A stretch of DNA of 64,000 nucleotides from Zoogloea sp. (GCA_016703645.1 JADJBR010000007.1:1426001-1490000); one strand, 5' to 3'. Counted from the stretch's first letter, positions 9,431 to 20,925 are shown. Numbers and translations are program-made. Notes: generated by a model from the sequence alone, not told the origin.

Positions 9431-10534
9431 GTGGAACGACGTTCATTCATCAAGAAGGCCGGTGTCGGCGTAGCCGCCGGTGCAGTGGCTGCCCCCGCCC
9501 TTGCGGCAGAGCTTCCCACCATCAAATGGCGCCTGGCCTCCAGCTTCCCGAAATCCCTCGACACCATCTACGGCGGCGCCGACGTGCTGTCCAAGCGCGT
9601 GGCTGCGGCCACCGGCGGCAAGTTCCAGATCCAGGTCTTCGCGGCCGGTGAAATCGTTCCGGGCCCGGGCGTGATGGACGCCGTCAAGGATGGCACGGTT
9701 GAAGTCGGCCACACCTGCTCCTACTACTTCATCGGCAAGGACCCCACCTTCGCCTTCGACACCGCAGTGCCCTTCGGCCTCAACAGCCGCCAGCAAACCG
9801 CCTGGATGATGGAAGGCGGCGGCCTTGAGCTGTTCCGCGAGTTCTTCAAGGACTACAACATCCACAACATCCCCTGTGGCAACACTGGCGCCCAGATGGG
9901 CGGCTGGTTCCGCAAGGAGATCAAGTCGGTGGATGACCTCAAGGGTCTCAAGTTCCGCTGCGGCGGTTTTGCCGGTCAGGTGCTGGCCAAACTCGGCGTG
10001 GTGCCCCAGCAGATCCCGGGCGGCGACATCTACCCCGCCCTCGAAAAGGGCACCATCGATGCCGCCGAATGGATCGGCCCCTACGATGATCTGAAGCTCG
10101 GCTTCAACAAGGTCGCCAAGTACTACTACTACCCGGGCTTCTGGGAAGGCGGCCCGCAGATCTCCCTGTACGTGAACGCCAAACAGTGGGCCTCCCTGCC
10201 CAAGGAATACCAGACCATCCTGGAAGACGCCTGCCTCTACGCCCACGCCGAAATGCAGGCCCGCTACGATGCCAAGAATCCGACTGCCCTCAAGCAGCTG
10301 GTCGGTTCCGGCACCCAGCTGCGCCCCTTCCCCAATGAGGTCATGGCTGCCGCCTACAAGGCCGCCAACGAACTCTACGAGGAAACCGCCGCCGGCAATC
10401 CGAAGTTCAAGAAGATCTACGAAGCCTGGAAGAAATTCCGCGACGAACAGCTTCAGTGGTTCTCGGTGGCCGAAAACCGCTTCGACAACTTCATGCAGGC
10501 CGCCCGCAGCGCCAGTGCAAAAGCCAAGAAGTAA
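9431..10534 (+). CDS. TRAP transporter solute-binding protein (DctP/TakP family), copy 2
   Basis: The 367-aa paralogue of the preceding gene has the same layout: twin-arginine-like signal (MERRSFIKKAGVGVAAGAV, cut after ALA), IKWRLASSFPKSLDTIYGGAD, GNTGAQMGGWFRKEI and DIYPALEKGTIDAAEWIGPYD. The start is GTG, preceded by GAGGAG. The N-terminal segment is even closer to TakP than copy 1. Differences cluster in positions such as GHTCSYYFIGKDPTF versus GHAASYWYIGKDPAL, so the two may bind different carboxylates (inference). It ends at a strong terminator. Confidence 0.9.
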   Translation: MERRSFIKKAGVGVAAGAVAAPALAAELPTIKWRLASSFPKSLDTIYGGADVLSKRVAAATGGKFQIQVFAAGEIVPGPGVMDAVKDGTVEVGHTCSYYFIGKDPTFAFDTAVPFGLNSRQQTAWMMEGGGLELFREFFKDYNIHNIPCGNTGAQMGGWFRKEIKSVDDLKGLKFRCGGFAGQVLAKLGVVPQQIPGGDIYPALEKGTIDAAEWIGPYDDLKLGFNKVAKYYYYPGFWEGGPQISLYVNAKQWASLPKEYQTILEDACLYAHAEMQARYDAKNPTALKQLVGSGTQLRPFPNEVMAAAYKAANELYEETAAGNPKFKKIYEAWKKFRDEQLQWFSVAENRFDNFMQAARSASAKAKK

Positions 10535-10558
10535 TTCGCCTTGTCCTTCAGTTAAGAG

Positions 10559-10582
10559 GGCCGTGCGATGCACGGCCTTTTT
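10559..10582 (+). terminator. Rho-independent terminator after the second TRAP binding-protein gene
   Basis: An 8-bp perfect stem (GGCCGTGC, loop GAT, GCACGGCC) is followed at once by TTTTT. It lies 25 bp after the stop codon and 15 bp before the next gene. Confidence 0.9.
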
Positions 10583-10596
10583 CTTGAGCACCCGCC

Positions 10597-10950
10597 ATGA
10601 TCCAGGCCATCGCCCTCCTGCTCGCCTTCCAGCTCGGTGGAGAAGCCTTGCGCGCCGCCCTGCACTTGCCCGTCCCCGGGCCTGTCATCGGCATGACCCT
10701 GCTACTGTTTTGGCTCGTGTCCCGGGGCGGCCCTGATGATGCCCTGCGCAACACTTCGGGCAGCTTGTTGCAGCACCTGTCGCTCATGTTCGTCCCGGCG
10801 GGGACCGGCGTCATGCTCCACGCCGGACGACTGGTCGACGAAGCCTGGCCCATCTTCATCGCCCTGATCGCCAGCACCGTGCTTGGCCTCCTCGCAACAG
10901 GCCTGACCCTGCACCTGCTGACCCGCCATCGCGCGGGACGCCCGCAATGA
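10597..10950 (+). CDS. CidA/LrgA family membrane protein
   Basis: The 117-aa hydrophobic protein has about four membrane helices and the family blocks LHLPVPGPVIGMTLLLFWL and LSLMFVPAGTGVMLHAGRL. CidA/LrgA proteins are holin-like and act with a CidB/LrgB partner in control of murein hydrolase activity or in export of small metabolites such as pyruvate; the exact role here is unknown. The partner gene overlaps it by 4 bp. Confidence 0.9.
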   Translation: MIQAIALLLAFQLGGEALRAALHLPVPGPVIGMTLLLFWLVSRGGPDDALRNTSGSLLQHLSLMFVPAGTGVMLHAGRLVDEAWPIFIALIASTVLGLLATGLTLHLLTRHRAGRPQ

Positions 10951-11681
10951 ACGGCGGCACCATGACCGAGATCTGGGTCTATCTCTCGGCGCAGCCCCTG
11001 CTGTGGCTCACCCTCACCCTCGCCGCATACCTGCTGGCACTGGCCCTGCACCGACGGGCAGGCGGCCACCCGGCCGTCAATCCGGTACTGATCTCCGTCA
11101 GCCTCCTGGTGGCCTTGCTGCTGCTGACCGACACGCCCTACCCGCGCTACTTCGATGGCGCCCAGTTCGTGCACTTCCTCCTCGGCCCCACCACCGTGGC
11201 CCTGGCCATTCCCCTCCATGGCCAGCTCAAACGCCTGCTGGGCATGGCCGGGCCGCTGACGATTGCCCTGGTGATCGGCTCCCTGACCGCCGCCCTTTCG
11301 GCCTATGCCATTGCGGCCCTGATGGGAGCAAGCGCGCCCACGCTCGCCTCGCTGGCACCCAAGTCAGTCACCACACCGATCGCCATGGGTATTGCCGAGC
11401 GCCTGGGCGGGCTGGCCTCGCTCACCGCCGTCTTCGTCATCCTGACCGGCATCGTCGGTGCCATCTTTGCATCCGGGCTCCTGGCCCGTGCGGGGGTAAG
11501 GGACGAGGCCAGCGTCGGCTTCGCCCTTGGGCTCGCCTCCCATGGCATCGGGACGGCTCGCGCCTTTCAGCTCAGTGAGCAGACCGGTGCCTTTGCGGCC
11601 CTGGCCATGGGCCTCAATGGCCTGTTCACCGCCCTCACCCTGCCGTGGATACTCCCGATGCTGGCGGGGCTCCTCAATTGA
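10947..11681 (+). CDS. CidB/LrgB family membrane protein
   Basis: The 244-aa polytopic protein matches LrgB/CidB, with the family blocks FLLGPTTVALAIPLHGQ, LAPKSVTTPIAMGIAERLGG and GLASHGIGTARAFQLSEQTGAFA. It overlaps the cidA-like gene by ATGA; a later ATG at 10962 (MTEIWVYL) is an alternative start. Together they form the usual two-gene holin/antiholin-like unit. The pair follows TakP-like binding proteins, and LrgAB homologues are linked to pyruvate uptake in some bacteria, so a 2-oxo acid link is conceivable but not shown. Confidence 0.9.
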   Translation: MNGGTMTEIWVYLSAQPLLWLTLTLAAYLLALALHRRAGGHPAVNPVLISVSLLVALLLLTDTPYPRYFDGAQFVHFLLGPTTVALAIPLHGQLKRLLGMAGPLTIALVIGSLTAALSAYAIAALMGASAPTLASLAPKSVTTPIAMGIAERLGGLASLTAVFVILTGIVGAIFASGLLARAGVRDEASVGFALGLASHGIGTARAFQLSEQTGAFAALAMGLNGLFTALTLPWILPMLAGLLN

Positions 11682-11771
11682 CGCTGGGTTAACCAGGGTT
11701 CGCCTCAGCTTGTGCCCCAACGGAATCGCCCCGGATAATCGGGGCCGTCCGAACATTGCTGCACCGCATCC

Positions 11772-12713
11772 ATGGATCTGCTGATCGACGTCATCCTGCG
11801 AGCAGGCCGCTCCGCGGTCGAGCTGTCCTTCTTCGTGCTGCTGCCTGTGATGGTCGTCATGCTGTCGCTGATGCGCTTGCTCGAAGCCCGCGGGGTGCTC
11901 GACTGGGTGGTTGCCCGGCTTTCTCCCTTACTGCGCCCCGTGGGTCTCACGGGCCTGGGCATCTTTGCGGCCCTGCAGATCAACTTTGTCAGCTTCGCCG
12001 CCCCGGTGGCCACCCTGGCCATGATGGATCAGCGCGGGGCATCGAGCCGCCACATCGCAGCCACCCTGGCCATGGTGATGGCGATGGCCCAGGCCAATGT
12101 CTCCATGCCGATGGCCGCTCTCGGCCTGAATTTCGGCCTGGTGCTCGGATGGTCACTGGTCGGCGGGCTGGTTGCCGCGGCCACCACCTACTACGGCTTC
12201 GGCCGGCGGCTTCCGGCAACCGAACAGCCGATGGACGAAATCCTGCACCACCCGGTCGCCGAGAGCGCCAAAGGGGTGCTCGATGTGATCAACCGGGCCG
12301 GCGCCGAGGCCTTCAAGATCGCCCTGGGCGCCATCCCGATGCTGGTCCTTTCCCTGACGGTAGTGCTTGCCCTGCGCCGCATGGGTGCCCTGGACGCACT
12401 GACGGGCCTGCTTTCGCCCCTGCTGCTCGGCATCGGCGCAGACCCGGGCCTCATTCTGCCCACCCTGACAAAATACCTCGCCGGTGGCACCGCGATGATG
12501 GGCATCATGGACGAGATGATCCGCGCTGGATCAAGCGGCGCGACCACCCTCAACGGTGTCGCGGCCGGTCTGCTCATCCATCCCCTCGACGTTCCCGGCG
12601 TGGCCGTGTTGATCTCCGCCGGCCGCCGGGTTGCCCAGGTCTGGAAGCCTGCAGCCCTGGGGGCCGGCGTGGGGATTCTGGTACGGATGGTCGGCCATGG
12701 ACTGACCGGCTGA
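11772..12713 (+). CDS. Nucleoside-recognition (Gate) domain membrane protein
   Basis: The 313-aa integral membrane protein carries two Gate-type halves: residues about 10-150 and 170-310. Blocks such as LQINFVSFAAPVATLAMMDQRG, the Asn/Met-rich helix around MAMAQANVSMPMAALGLNFG and LTKYLAGGTAMMGIMDEMIRAG are typical of the nucleoside recognition domain family (related to spore maturation proteins SpmA/SpmB). The substrate is not known. It is 90 bp after cidB and upstream of an IclR-type regulator, which could control it. Confidence 0.7.
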   Translation: MDLLIDVILRAGRSAVELSFFVLLPVMVVMLSLMRLLEARGVLDWVVARLSPLLRPVGLTGLGIFAALQINFVSFAAPVATLAMMDQRGASSRHIAATLAMVMAMAQANVSMPMAALGLNFGLVLGWSLVGGLVAAATTYYGFGRRLPATEQPMDEILHHPVAESAKGVLDVINRAGAEAFKIALGAIPMLVLSLTVVLALRRMGALDALTGLLSPLLLGIGADPGLILPTLTKYLAGGTAMMGIMDEMIRAGSSGATTLNGVAAGLLIHPLDVPGVAVLISAGRRVAQVWKPAALGAGVGILVRMVGHGLTG

Positions 12714-12732
12714 GAGGCGGTGAGACCACGGC

Positions 12733-12771
12733 CCGACGCAAACTCGGGCCGCTTGCGACGATATCTTCACC
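12733..12771 (+). repeat. Partial copy of a dispersed intergenic repeat
   Basis: This 39-bp stretch matches 16370-16408 at about 33 of 39 positions and also the 3' half of the copy at 55643-55730. Key shared blocks are CGAACTCG-like, CCGCTTGC and TCTTCAC. All three lie just after gene ends. Confidence 0.55.
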
Positions 12772-12885
12772 CGTACAGCCGGAGCGGCAACCGACGACCT
12801 TTTCCGCAGCGCGGCATTTCACTAGGCGAAATGCGCCCGCCTGCGCTAACATCCGCGCATCCTTGGTCCATTGGCGGAAGATCCG

Positions 12886-13665
12886 TTGTCAACGCAAGAG
12901 CCCGCAAAAAATCCGATTCAGGTCATCGAGCGCATGATGAAGCTGCTTGACGTCCTGGCCCTGCACCCCGATCCGGTGCCACTCAAGCACTTGGCCGCCG
13001 AAACCGGACTGCACCCCTCGACGGCGCATCGTATCCTCGGCGCCATGACGGGCAGCGGCTTCGTTGAACGCAGCGATGCGGGAGCCTACCGCCTCGGCAT
13101 CCGTCTGCTGGAACTCGGCAGCCTCGTCAAGTCGCGCATATCCCTGCGCGAAACGGCCATGGCTGCCATGCTCCGACTTCATGCCACCACCGGTGAAAGC
13201 GTGAATCTGGGTATCCGTGCCGGCGACGAAATCGTCTATGTGGAACGGACCTCCAGCGGTCGTTCCTCGGTGCGCGTGGTTCATATCGTCGGCGCCCGGG
13301 CCCCATTGCACACCACGGCCACCGGCAAACTATTCCTGGTCGAAGACGGCCCCCAGAAGGTCAAGGAGTACGCTCGTCGCACCAGCCTGCCCGGTACCAC
13401 GCCCACTTCCATCACCACCCTGTCAGCCCTCGAGAAAGACCTGGACAAGGTCAGACGCCACGGGGTCGCCTATGACATGGATGAAGTGGAGAACGGCGTG
13501 CGCTGCATCGCTGCCGGCATCCGCGACGATAGCGGCGAGCTCGTGGCGGGTTTGTCCCTGTCCACGCCATCGGAGCGGTTCAATCCCGACTGGGCCCCGC
13601 TGATCCGCCAGACCGCCGACGAGATCTCCAGTGCCCTGGGTTATCTACCCCCGGGCAGTCGCTAG
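12886..13665 (+). CDS. IclR-family transcriptional regulator
   Basis: The 259-aa protein has the N-terminal winged helix (IQVIERMMKLLDVLA, then LKHLAAETGLHPSTAHRILGAM) and the C-terminal IclR effector domain (MLRLHATTGESVNLGIRAGDEIVYVERT, LHTTATGKLFL, EVENGVRCIAAGIRDDSGELVAGLSLS). I chose a TTG start at 12886 because GGAAG lies 5 nt upstream; a TTG at 12871 has no ribosome site. The ligand and targets are unknown; neighbours suggest the nucleoside-recognition membrane protein as a possible target. Confidence 0.85.
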   Translation: MSTQEPAKNPIQVIERMMKLLDVLALHPDPVPLKHLAAETGLHPSTAHRILGAMTGSGFVERSDAGAYRLGIRLLELGSLVKSRISLRETAMAAMLRLHATTGESVNLGIRAGDEIVYVERTSSGRSSVRVVHIVGARAPLHTTATGKLFLVEDGPQKVKEYARRTSLPGTTPTSITTLSALEKDLDKVRRHGVAYDMDEVENGVRCIAAGIRDDSGELVAGLSLSTPSERFNPDWAPLIRQTADEISSALGYLPPGSR

Positions 13666-13680
13666 GAACACCCATCCAGA

Positions 13681-13716
13681 ACGTAAAACGGGCGCCCCTG
13701 GGCGCCCGTTTTACGT
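13681..13716. terminator. Bidirectional terminator between the IclR gene and pbpG
   Basis: A perfect 16-bp stem with a CCTG loop: the left arm begins ACGTAAAACGGGCGCC and the right arm is its exact complement. The A-run on one side and T-run on the other let it end transcription of both convergent genes. Confidence 0.92.
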
Positions 13717-13732
13717 TGGACGAACCGAATGC

Positions 13733-14836
13733 TCAGGTGGCCGGACCACGCCCCTGGGAGGCCAGCTTCTGCTGGGCGGCAGCGCTTTCCAGCCAGCGCT
13801 TGACCCGCTGGGCATCGGCCACCCGGGTGAAGCGCCCGAAGGAATCAAGCAACACGATGATCATCGGCTTGTTGAGCAGCCAGGCCTGCATGACAAGACA
13901 CTTGCCGGACTCGTTGATGAAGCCGGTCTTGGACACACCAATCTGCCAGTCCGGGCTGCTGACCAGCGCGTTGGTGTTGTTGAACTGACGGGGGCGGCCA
14001 TTGAGGTACACCACGTAATTGGCGGTGGTCGAGAACTCGCGAATCAGCGGATAACGGGAAGCGGCGGAAACCATTTTCACGAGGTCGCGGGCACTCGACA
14101 CATTGGCGGAGTTGAGACCGGTGCTGTCGGAGAAACGCGTGTCACGAAGCCCGAGGGACACGGCCTTGCGGTTCATAGCCGCAACGAAGGCCGGCACACC
14201 CCCGGGAAAATTGCGCGCCAGGGCAGCGGAAGCGCGGTTCTCGGACGACATCAGGGCCAGGCGCAGCATGTCCTCCCGGGACAGCTCGGTGCCCACAGGA
14301 ACGTGAGAGCTGCTGCCGCGCAGGGTATCCACGTCATCCTGGACGATGGTAAGGAGATCATTGAGGCCAAGACGGGCATCCAGCACCACCATCGCCGTCA
14401 TCAGCTTGGTGATGGACGCGATGGGCAGTACCGCATCGGAGTTCTTCTCCAGGATCACGTTGCCCGTGGCCTGGTCGGCAATCATGAAGGCTGCCGAGTG
14501 AAGCAGCGGATTGCCGTCGTGATCCACCTCAGCGGTCATGGCCGGCATGGCCCGCGACACCACGGCGGCTGCCGCATGGGGGCGCGTCCTCACGGCCGCC
14601 AGCCGGGCTCCGCCCCGGATCTGGGCATGCTTGCCGGCTTTGGCCGGAACGGCCTTGGCCACCTGGGTCGATTTTCCGGCCTTGACCGCGACAGACTTGC
14701 TGCTGGCAAGCTTGGCAACGGGGGCCTTCTTCACCGAACCACGCTGCGTCGCAGCATGAGCACCACCGGCGGCCATGGAGTTCAGGGCAAAAATGCTCAA
14801 TACGGCCAATACGGTATTACGGATTTTCATGGTCAT
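13733..14836 (-). CDS. pbpG: D-alanyl-D-alanine endopeptidase (penicillin-binding protein 7/8 type)
   Basis: The roughly 367-aa product has a signal peptide (MTMKIRNTVLAVLSIFALN, cut after GGAHA), a Lys/Ala-rich linker, and an S11 peptidase domain with all three motifs: SITK (active-site Ser), SSENR and KTGFINESG. PbpG cleaves D-Ala-mDAP cross-links in peptidoglycan. The start is set at MTMKIR (14836); the next Met (14830) is equally possible and no clear ribosome site separates them. An upstream extension to 15001 lacks a signal-like start and was rejected. Confidence 0.9.
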   Translation of the reverse strand: MTMKIRNTVLAVLSIFALNSMAAGGAHAATQRGSVKKAPVAKLASSKSVAVKAGKSTQVAKAVPAKAGKHAQIRGGARLAAVRTRPHAAAAVVSRAMPAMTAEVDHDGNPLLHSAAFMIADQATGNVILEKNSDAVLPIASITKLMTAMVVLDARLGLNDLLTIVQDDVDTLRGSSSHVPVGTELSREDMLRLALMSSENRASAALARNFPGGVPAFVAAMNRKAVSLGLRDTRFSDSTGLNSANVSSARDLVKMVSAASRYPLIREFSTTANYVVYLNGRPRQFNNTNALVSSPDWQIGVSKTGFINESGKCLVMQAWLLNKPMIIVLLDSFGRFTRVADAQRVKRWLESAAAQQKLASQGRGPAT

Positions 14837-15097
14837 CAAACTGGATCGTGAGCCGGAAGCCAGGGGGCTCCCGAAATTGCAAATCTGAGAGGAAAGCGGA
14901 ACTGTACCGGCTGCATCGTCTCGATTCAGGATCGAACGGAAACCAGACTTCCCCGATTGTATCCAACGCCTGTGTATCTTTAACGGCAGACTTCTATTCA
15001 AAATAATGGGTTATTTTAAATATTTGAAGTTTTTTGTGAATGATTTTTTTGCGATCCTTGCATCGGTGATGCCGACCGACTCCGGCCCGCAGACGGG
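14837..15097. other. AT-rich intergenic region before pbpG
   Basis: About 260 bp. Positions 15001-15055 are strikingly AT-rich (runs of A/T such as TTTTAAATATTTG and TTTTTTT) within a GC-rich genome and probably hold the pbpG promoter. No gene was recognised. Confidence 0.4.
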
Positions 15098-16237
15098 TCA
15101 CACCTCGTCCACCCGGAGAAAGCGTGCCACATCTGCCCGGCGGCACATGGCATCCTGGTAGCCCAGTGCCATCAGCGAACGGGTGTAGGCCTTTTCAAAG
15201 AGAAGGTAGGACAGCAGCACGGATCCATTCTTGCGCGTTGCACCAACCCCCCGCAAGGCGAGTCGCAGAGCCCGTGGCAACGCGGCACGATGGCGCGTTG
15301 CAAGATAATCGAGTCTCTGGGATGGTGCAATCACCAGCGTCTCGATCGGTTTCAGCGCAATGCCGCTGGCAAGGCGCTGCTCGGCCGTAAGCACCCCCAC
15401 AGTGGCATTGATCCGCTCCAGCCTCTCCAGATCCATGGCCAGCCCGTCAAGGAAAATGCTGGACAAGGCGTGGCCCGCCACCTGGGCCGGTGAGGGGTAG
15501 GCATCGGTGCGCTGACGCGCCTCTTCCGACCTGCGCCCCCCTGCGATGACCAGAATGCGGTCGGCACCCAGATGAATGGCCGGGCTGATCGGGGCGAGCT
15601 GGCGCATGGAACCGTCACCAAAATACTCGCGATTGATACGCACCGCCGGAAACACGAAGGGTATGGCGCTGGACGCCAGCAGATGCTCGACCTTCAGCTG
15701 GGTACGCACCCCGACACGCTGGGCACGCCGCCACGGCTGCAGCGCCTCGTGGCCCTGAAAGAAGGCCAGACTCTCACCCGAGGTGTAACCCGAGGCCGTT
15801 ACCGAAATGGCCCGGAGATGGCCTGCCGCGATGGACCGATCGATCGCGCCGAAGTCGAGCTGGCTCTCCAGCAGGGCGCCCAAGGGCGAGTTGTCGAGCA
15901 GGGAACGGGGGGACTGGTGGATCAGCCACCCGAGAAAGACGGCCGAACCCCAGCGCATCACCGACTCGGCGATGGCGAGGGTATCGGCACGATAGACATG
16001 ATCGACGCGGAAATTCCGCCAGATGTAGGCCAGCTTCCGGACGGCCTCGTCAAAATTCGCCGAAAAGACCGCCAGCGCAACCGCGTTGACCGCGCCCGCG
16101 GAGGTGCCACACAGAATGGGGAAGGGATTGCCCGGGCGTTTGCCCCAGACATCGCGGATGGCAAGCAGAACCCCGACCTGATAAGCCGCCCGCGCCCCTC
16201 CACCCGTCAGAACCAGTGCCGCCCGCCCCTCATCCAT
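15098..16237 (-). CDS. Patatin-like phospholipase family protein
   Basis: The 379-aa protein begins with LVLTGGGARAAYQVGVL (oxyanion hole), followed by the nucleophile elbow CGTSAGAVNA and the catalytic Asp in FGDGSMRQLAPI (DGS where DGA/G is usual). The family hydrolyses acyl groups of phospholipids as a Ser-Asp dyad enzyme. There is no signal peptide, so it is likely cytoplasmic or peripheral. Substrate unknown. It is a single gene facing maeB on the same strand. Confidence 0.88.
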   Translation of the reverse strand: MDEGRAALVLTGGGARAAYQVGVLLAIRDVWGKRPGNPFPILCGTSAGAVNAVALAVFSANFDEAVRKLAYIWRNFRVDHVYRADTLAIAESVMRWGSAVFLGWLIHQSPRSLLDNSPLGALLESQLDFGAIDRSIAAGHLRAISVTASGYTSGESLAFFQGHEALQPWRRAQRVGVRTQLKVEHLLASSAIPFVFPAVRINREYFGDGSMRQLAPISPAIHLGADRILVIAGGRRSEEARQRTDAYPSPAQVAGHALSSIFLDGLAMDLERLERINATVGVLTAEQRLASGIALKPIETLVIAPSQRLDYLATRHRAALPRALRLALRGVGATRKNGSVLLSYLLFEKAYTRSLMALGYQDAMCRRADVARFLRVDEV

Positions 16238-16321
16238 GCCCTTCCTCCGTGATGAATCTCACGGAGTTTAGCGGCAGCAGGGCACAAGGGCTGAGCGCTT
16301 GTGAATAAATCCGGCGCACGA

Positions 16322-16408
16322 CCCGATTTCGCCCCGGGATGCGCACCCTACCCCTATACGACTGTGCATCCCGGCGCGAACTCGAGCCGCTTGCCACGAC
16401 TTCTTCAC
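16322..16408 (+). repeat. Dispersed intergenic repeat, copy near the patatin gene
   Basis: This 87-bp segment between the patatin gene and maeB closely resembles 55643-55730 after the antiporter gene; shared blocks include CCCGATT, CACCCTACCC, TCCCGGCGCGAAC, GCCACGA and TTCTTCAC. A 39-bp partial copy is at 12733-12771. The rest of the 190-bp gap (16238-16429) holds nothing recognised. Confidence 0.7.
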
Positions 16409-16429
16409 AAGCGCCGGGATTCCCGGCAA

Positions 16430-18697
16430 TCAGCGCCCGGCTTCGACCACTGTCAGCGCGGTCATGTTGATGATCCGGCGCACGGTGGCCGTCGCCGTGA
16501 GGATATGCACCGGCTTGGCCGAACCGAGAAGAATGGGGCCGATGGTCATGCCTTCGCCTGCAGCCGTCTTGAGCAGGTTGAAGGCAATGTTGGCTGCATC
16601 GAGGGTCGGGAAGATCAGCAGGTTGGCATCGTCCTTCATCTTGGCGTTGGGGAAGATCTGCTTCCGGATGTCCGCATCAAGGGCCGCGTCGCCGTGCATC
16701 TCGCCTTCCACATCCAGGTCCTGGTGCTCCGAATGGAGCATCACCAACGCCTTGCGCATTTTCTCTGCGGTGGGCGAGTTATCGGTACCGAAGCTGGAGT
16801 GGGACAGCAACGCAATGCGCGGCTGGATGCCAAAGCGGCGAACCTCATCCGCAGCCAGACGGGTCATCTCGACAACCTGCTCGGGGGTGGGGTCGTAGTT
16901 CACATAGGTGTCGCACAGGAACACGGTGCGGCCCGGCAGGGAGAGGACATTCATGGTGTAGAAGTTGCGCACCCCCTTCTGCCTGCCCAATACGGTCTCG
17001 ATGAACTTGAGGTGCAGGCCGTGCATGCCGTATGTGCCGCAGATCATGCCGTCACCGTAACCGAACTTCAGGAGCAGCGCCCCCAGCAGCGTCGGGCGAC
17101 GACGCACCTCGCGGCGCGCATAGTCGGACGATACGCCCTTGCGCTCCATCAGGCTGTGGTAATGGTTGGCAAGCTGGTCATAGCGCGGGTCCGAATCCGG
17201 ATTGACCATCTCGTAGTCCAGCTCCGGACGCAGCCGCAGGCCGAAGCGCTCGATATTGGCAGTAACCACCTCGGGACGTCCGATCAGGATGGGACGGCAC
17301 AAACCTTCATCCACCACCGTCTGCACCGCACGCAGCACCCGCTCCGCCTCACCCTCGGAGAAGATGATGCGCTTGGGCGCGCGCTTGGCGGCCTGGAAGA
17401 CCGGCTTCATGACCAGACCGGACTGCCACACGAAGTTGTTGAGCTGCTGGCGATAAGCCTCGAAGTCCAAAATCGGCCGTGTTGCCACGCCGGACTCCAT
17501 CGCAGCGCGGGCCACTTCGGGGGCAATCTTGACGATCAGGCGAGGATCGAAGGGCTTGGGAATGATGTACTCGGGACCAAAGCCCGAAACCTTCTCCCCG
17601 TAGGCCGCCGCGACAATGTCCGAAGCCTCGGCACGGGCCAGCTCGGCGATGGCCTTCACCGCGGCAAGCTTCATCTGGTCGGTGATGGTGGTGGCCCCCA
17701 CGTCCAGGGCACCGCGGAAGATGAAGGGGAAACACAGGACGTTGTTCACCTGGTTCGGATAGTCCGAGCGGCCGGTGGCCATCAGCGCGTCATCGCGCAC
17801 CTTCTTGACCTCTTCAGGCAGGATCTCGGGAGTCGGGTTGGCCAGGGCCATGATGAGGGGCCGCGACGCCATCTTGGCCACCATCTCGGGCTTCATCACG
17901 CCACCGGCGGAGAGGCCGAGGAATACGTCGGCACCCTCGATCACCTCGGAGAGCTTGCGCGCGTCGGTGACCTTGGCATAACGGGCCTTGATCGGGTCCA
18001 TCAGGGTGGTACGGCCTTCATAGACCACGCCCTCGATGTCGGTGACCCAGATGTTCTCGACCGGCACCCCGAGCATCACCAGCAGATCGAGACACGCCAG
18101 GGCGGCCGCCCCGGCGCCGGAGGTCACCAGCTTGACCTTGTTCAGATCCTTGCCAAGGAGATGAAGGCCATTGAGGATCGCCGCACCGACGACGATGGCC
18201 GTACCGTGCTGATCATCGTGGAAGACCGGGATCTTCATCCGCTCGCGCAGCTTGCTTTCGATGTAGAAGCACTCCGGCGCCTTGATATCCTCGAGGTTGA
18301 TGCCCCCGAAGGTCGGCTCCAGGGCGGCAATCATGTCGATGAGCTTGTCGGCGTTCGGCTCGTCGATCTCCAGGTCGAACACGTCGATGCCCGCGAATTT
18401 CTTGAAGAGCACCGCCTTGCCTTCCATCACCGGCTTGGCGGCCAGGGGGCCGATGTTGCCAAGCCCGAGCACTGCGGTGCCGTTGGTGACCACGCCGATC
18501 AGGTTGCTGCGCGAGGTGAGGCTCGCCGCCTCCGCCGGGTCCTCGACGATGGCATCGCACGCGGCAGCGACACCCGGCGAATAGGCCAGCGACAGATCCT
18601 GCTGGTTGGTCAGGGCCTTCGTTGGCGCAATCGAGATCTTTCCGGGCTTGGGCAGGCGGTGATACTCAAGTGCGGCCTGGCGAATCTGCTCATCCAT
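16430..18697 (-). CDS. maeB: NADP-dependent malic enzyme with C-terminal phosphotransacetylase-like domain
   Basis: The 755-aa hybrid enzyme oxidatively decarboxylates malate to pyruvate. The malic-enzyme part occupies about residues 1-420 ([80 protein letters not shown]), and a PTA-like domain about 430-755 ([36 protein letters not shown]). The PTA part usually regulates through acetyl-CoA rather than catalyses. The start at [16 protein letters not shown] fits the family and has GGAGAGGGA upstream; a longer reading to 18901 has no family match. Confidence 0.94.
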   Translation of the reverse strand: MDEQIRQAALEYHRLPKPGKISIAPTKALTNQQDLSLAYSPGVAAACDAIVEDPAEAASLTSRSNLIGVVTNGTAVLGLGNIGPLAAKPVMEGKAVLFKKFAGIDVFDLEIDEPNADKLIDMIAALEPTFGGINLEDIKAPECFYIESKLRERMKIPVFHDDQHGTAIVVGAAILNGLHLLGKDLNKVKLVTSGAGAAALACLDLLVMLGVPVENIWVTDIEGVVYEGRTTLMDPIKARYAKVTDARKLSEVIEGADVFLGLSAGGVMKPEMVAKMASRPLIMALANPTPEILPEEVKKVRDDALMATGRSDYPNQVNNVLCFPFIFRGALDVGATTITDQMKLAAVKAIAELARAEASDIVAAAYGEKVSGFGPEYIIPKPFDPRLIVKIAPEVARAAMESGVATRPILDFEAYRQQLNNFVWQSGLVMKPVFQAAKRAPKRIIFSEGEAERVLRAVQTVVDEGLCRPILIGRPEVVTANIERFGLRLRPELDYEMVNPDSDPRYDQLANHYHSLMERKGVSSDYARREVRRRPTLLGALLLKFGYGDGMICGTYGMHGLHLKFIETVLGRQKGVRNFYTMNVLSLPGRTVFLCDTYVNYDPTPEQVVEMTRLAADEVRRFGIQPRIALLSHSSFGTDNSPTAEKMRKALVMLHSEHQDLDVEGEMHGDAALDADIRKQIFPNAKMKDDANLLIFPTLDAANIAFNLLKTAAGEGMTIGPILLGSAKPVHILTATATVRRIINMTALTVVEAGR

Positions 18698-18981
18698 CGT
18701 GTTGTCCCTCTCCGTTAGGTGTACGTACGTGTCCTGCCATGATCGTGCCAAACCACATTTACGACAATTCGTGACATCCACATCATCCGCGCTTGACGGC
18801 CGGATGACTCGCAGCCATGAGGCGTGGCATAATCGCAGGCTAGCTCTTTCGGGTTTGTCCCGATTGACTCCAATAATACGCGCCGCGCCCTGGGGGCCCA
18901 AAGACGCGATTGCCCAGCCGGCAGGACTCCCAAGCCGGCAACACGAAACAACGCATCCGTAACGTCCTGGAGAATCGTCAG
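18698..18981. other. Divergent promoter region between maeB and pckG
   Basis: About 280 bp separating two opposite-facing genes of the PEP-pyruvate-malate node. It should contain both promoters. I see no clear repeat or operator in it beyond the ribosome sites next to each gene. Confidence 0.4.
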
Positions 18982-20838
<1,857 letters not shown>

Positions 20839-20870
20839 CTTCGCAGCAGCCGCCCGGCTGCTCCGGAGAA

Positions 20871-20900
20871 AAAAAAGCGCCGAGCAATCGGCGCTTTTTT
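20871..20900 (+). terminator. Rho-independent terminator after pckG
   Basis: A 7-bp core stem GCGCCGA (20877-20883), loop GCAA, TCGGCGC (20888-20894), flanked by A6 and T6, so the stem can extend to 13 bp. It starts 32 bp after the pckG stop. Confidence 0.93.
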
Positions 20901-20925
20901 GTTTTTTGCTTGAGGAAACACAAGA

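Noticed and set aside
15001-15060. T-runs as a terminator
   Set aside because: No stem precedes them; they are better explained as an AT-rich promoter region of pbpG.
16301-18718. Long open frame opposite maeB
   Set aside because: Low-quality composition (His/Gly/Arg rich) and fully antisense to a certain gene.
18698-18901. In-frame N-terminal extension of maeB upstream of 18697
   Set aside because: The extra residues match no malic enzyme and the ATG at 18697 has a good ribosome site and the family N-terminus.
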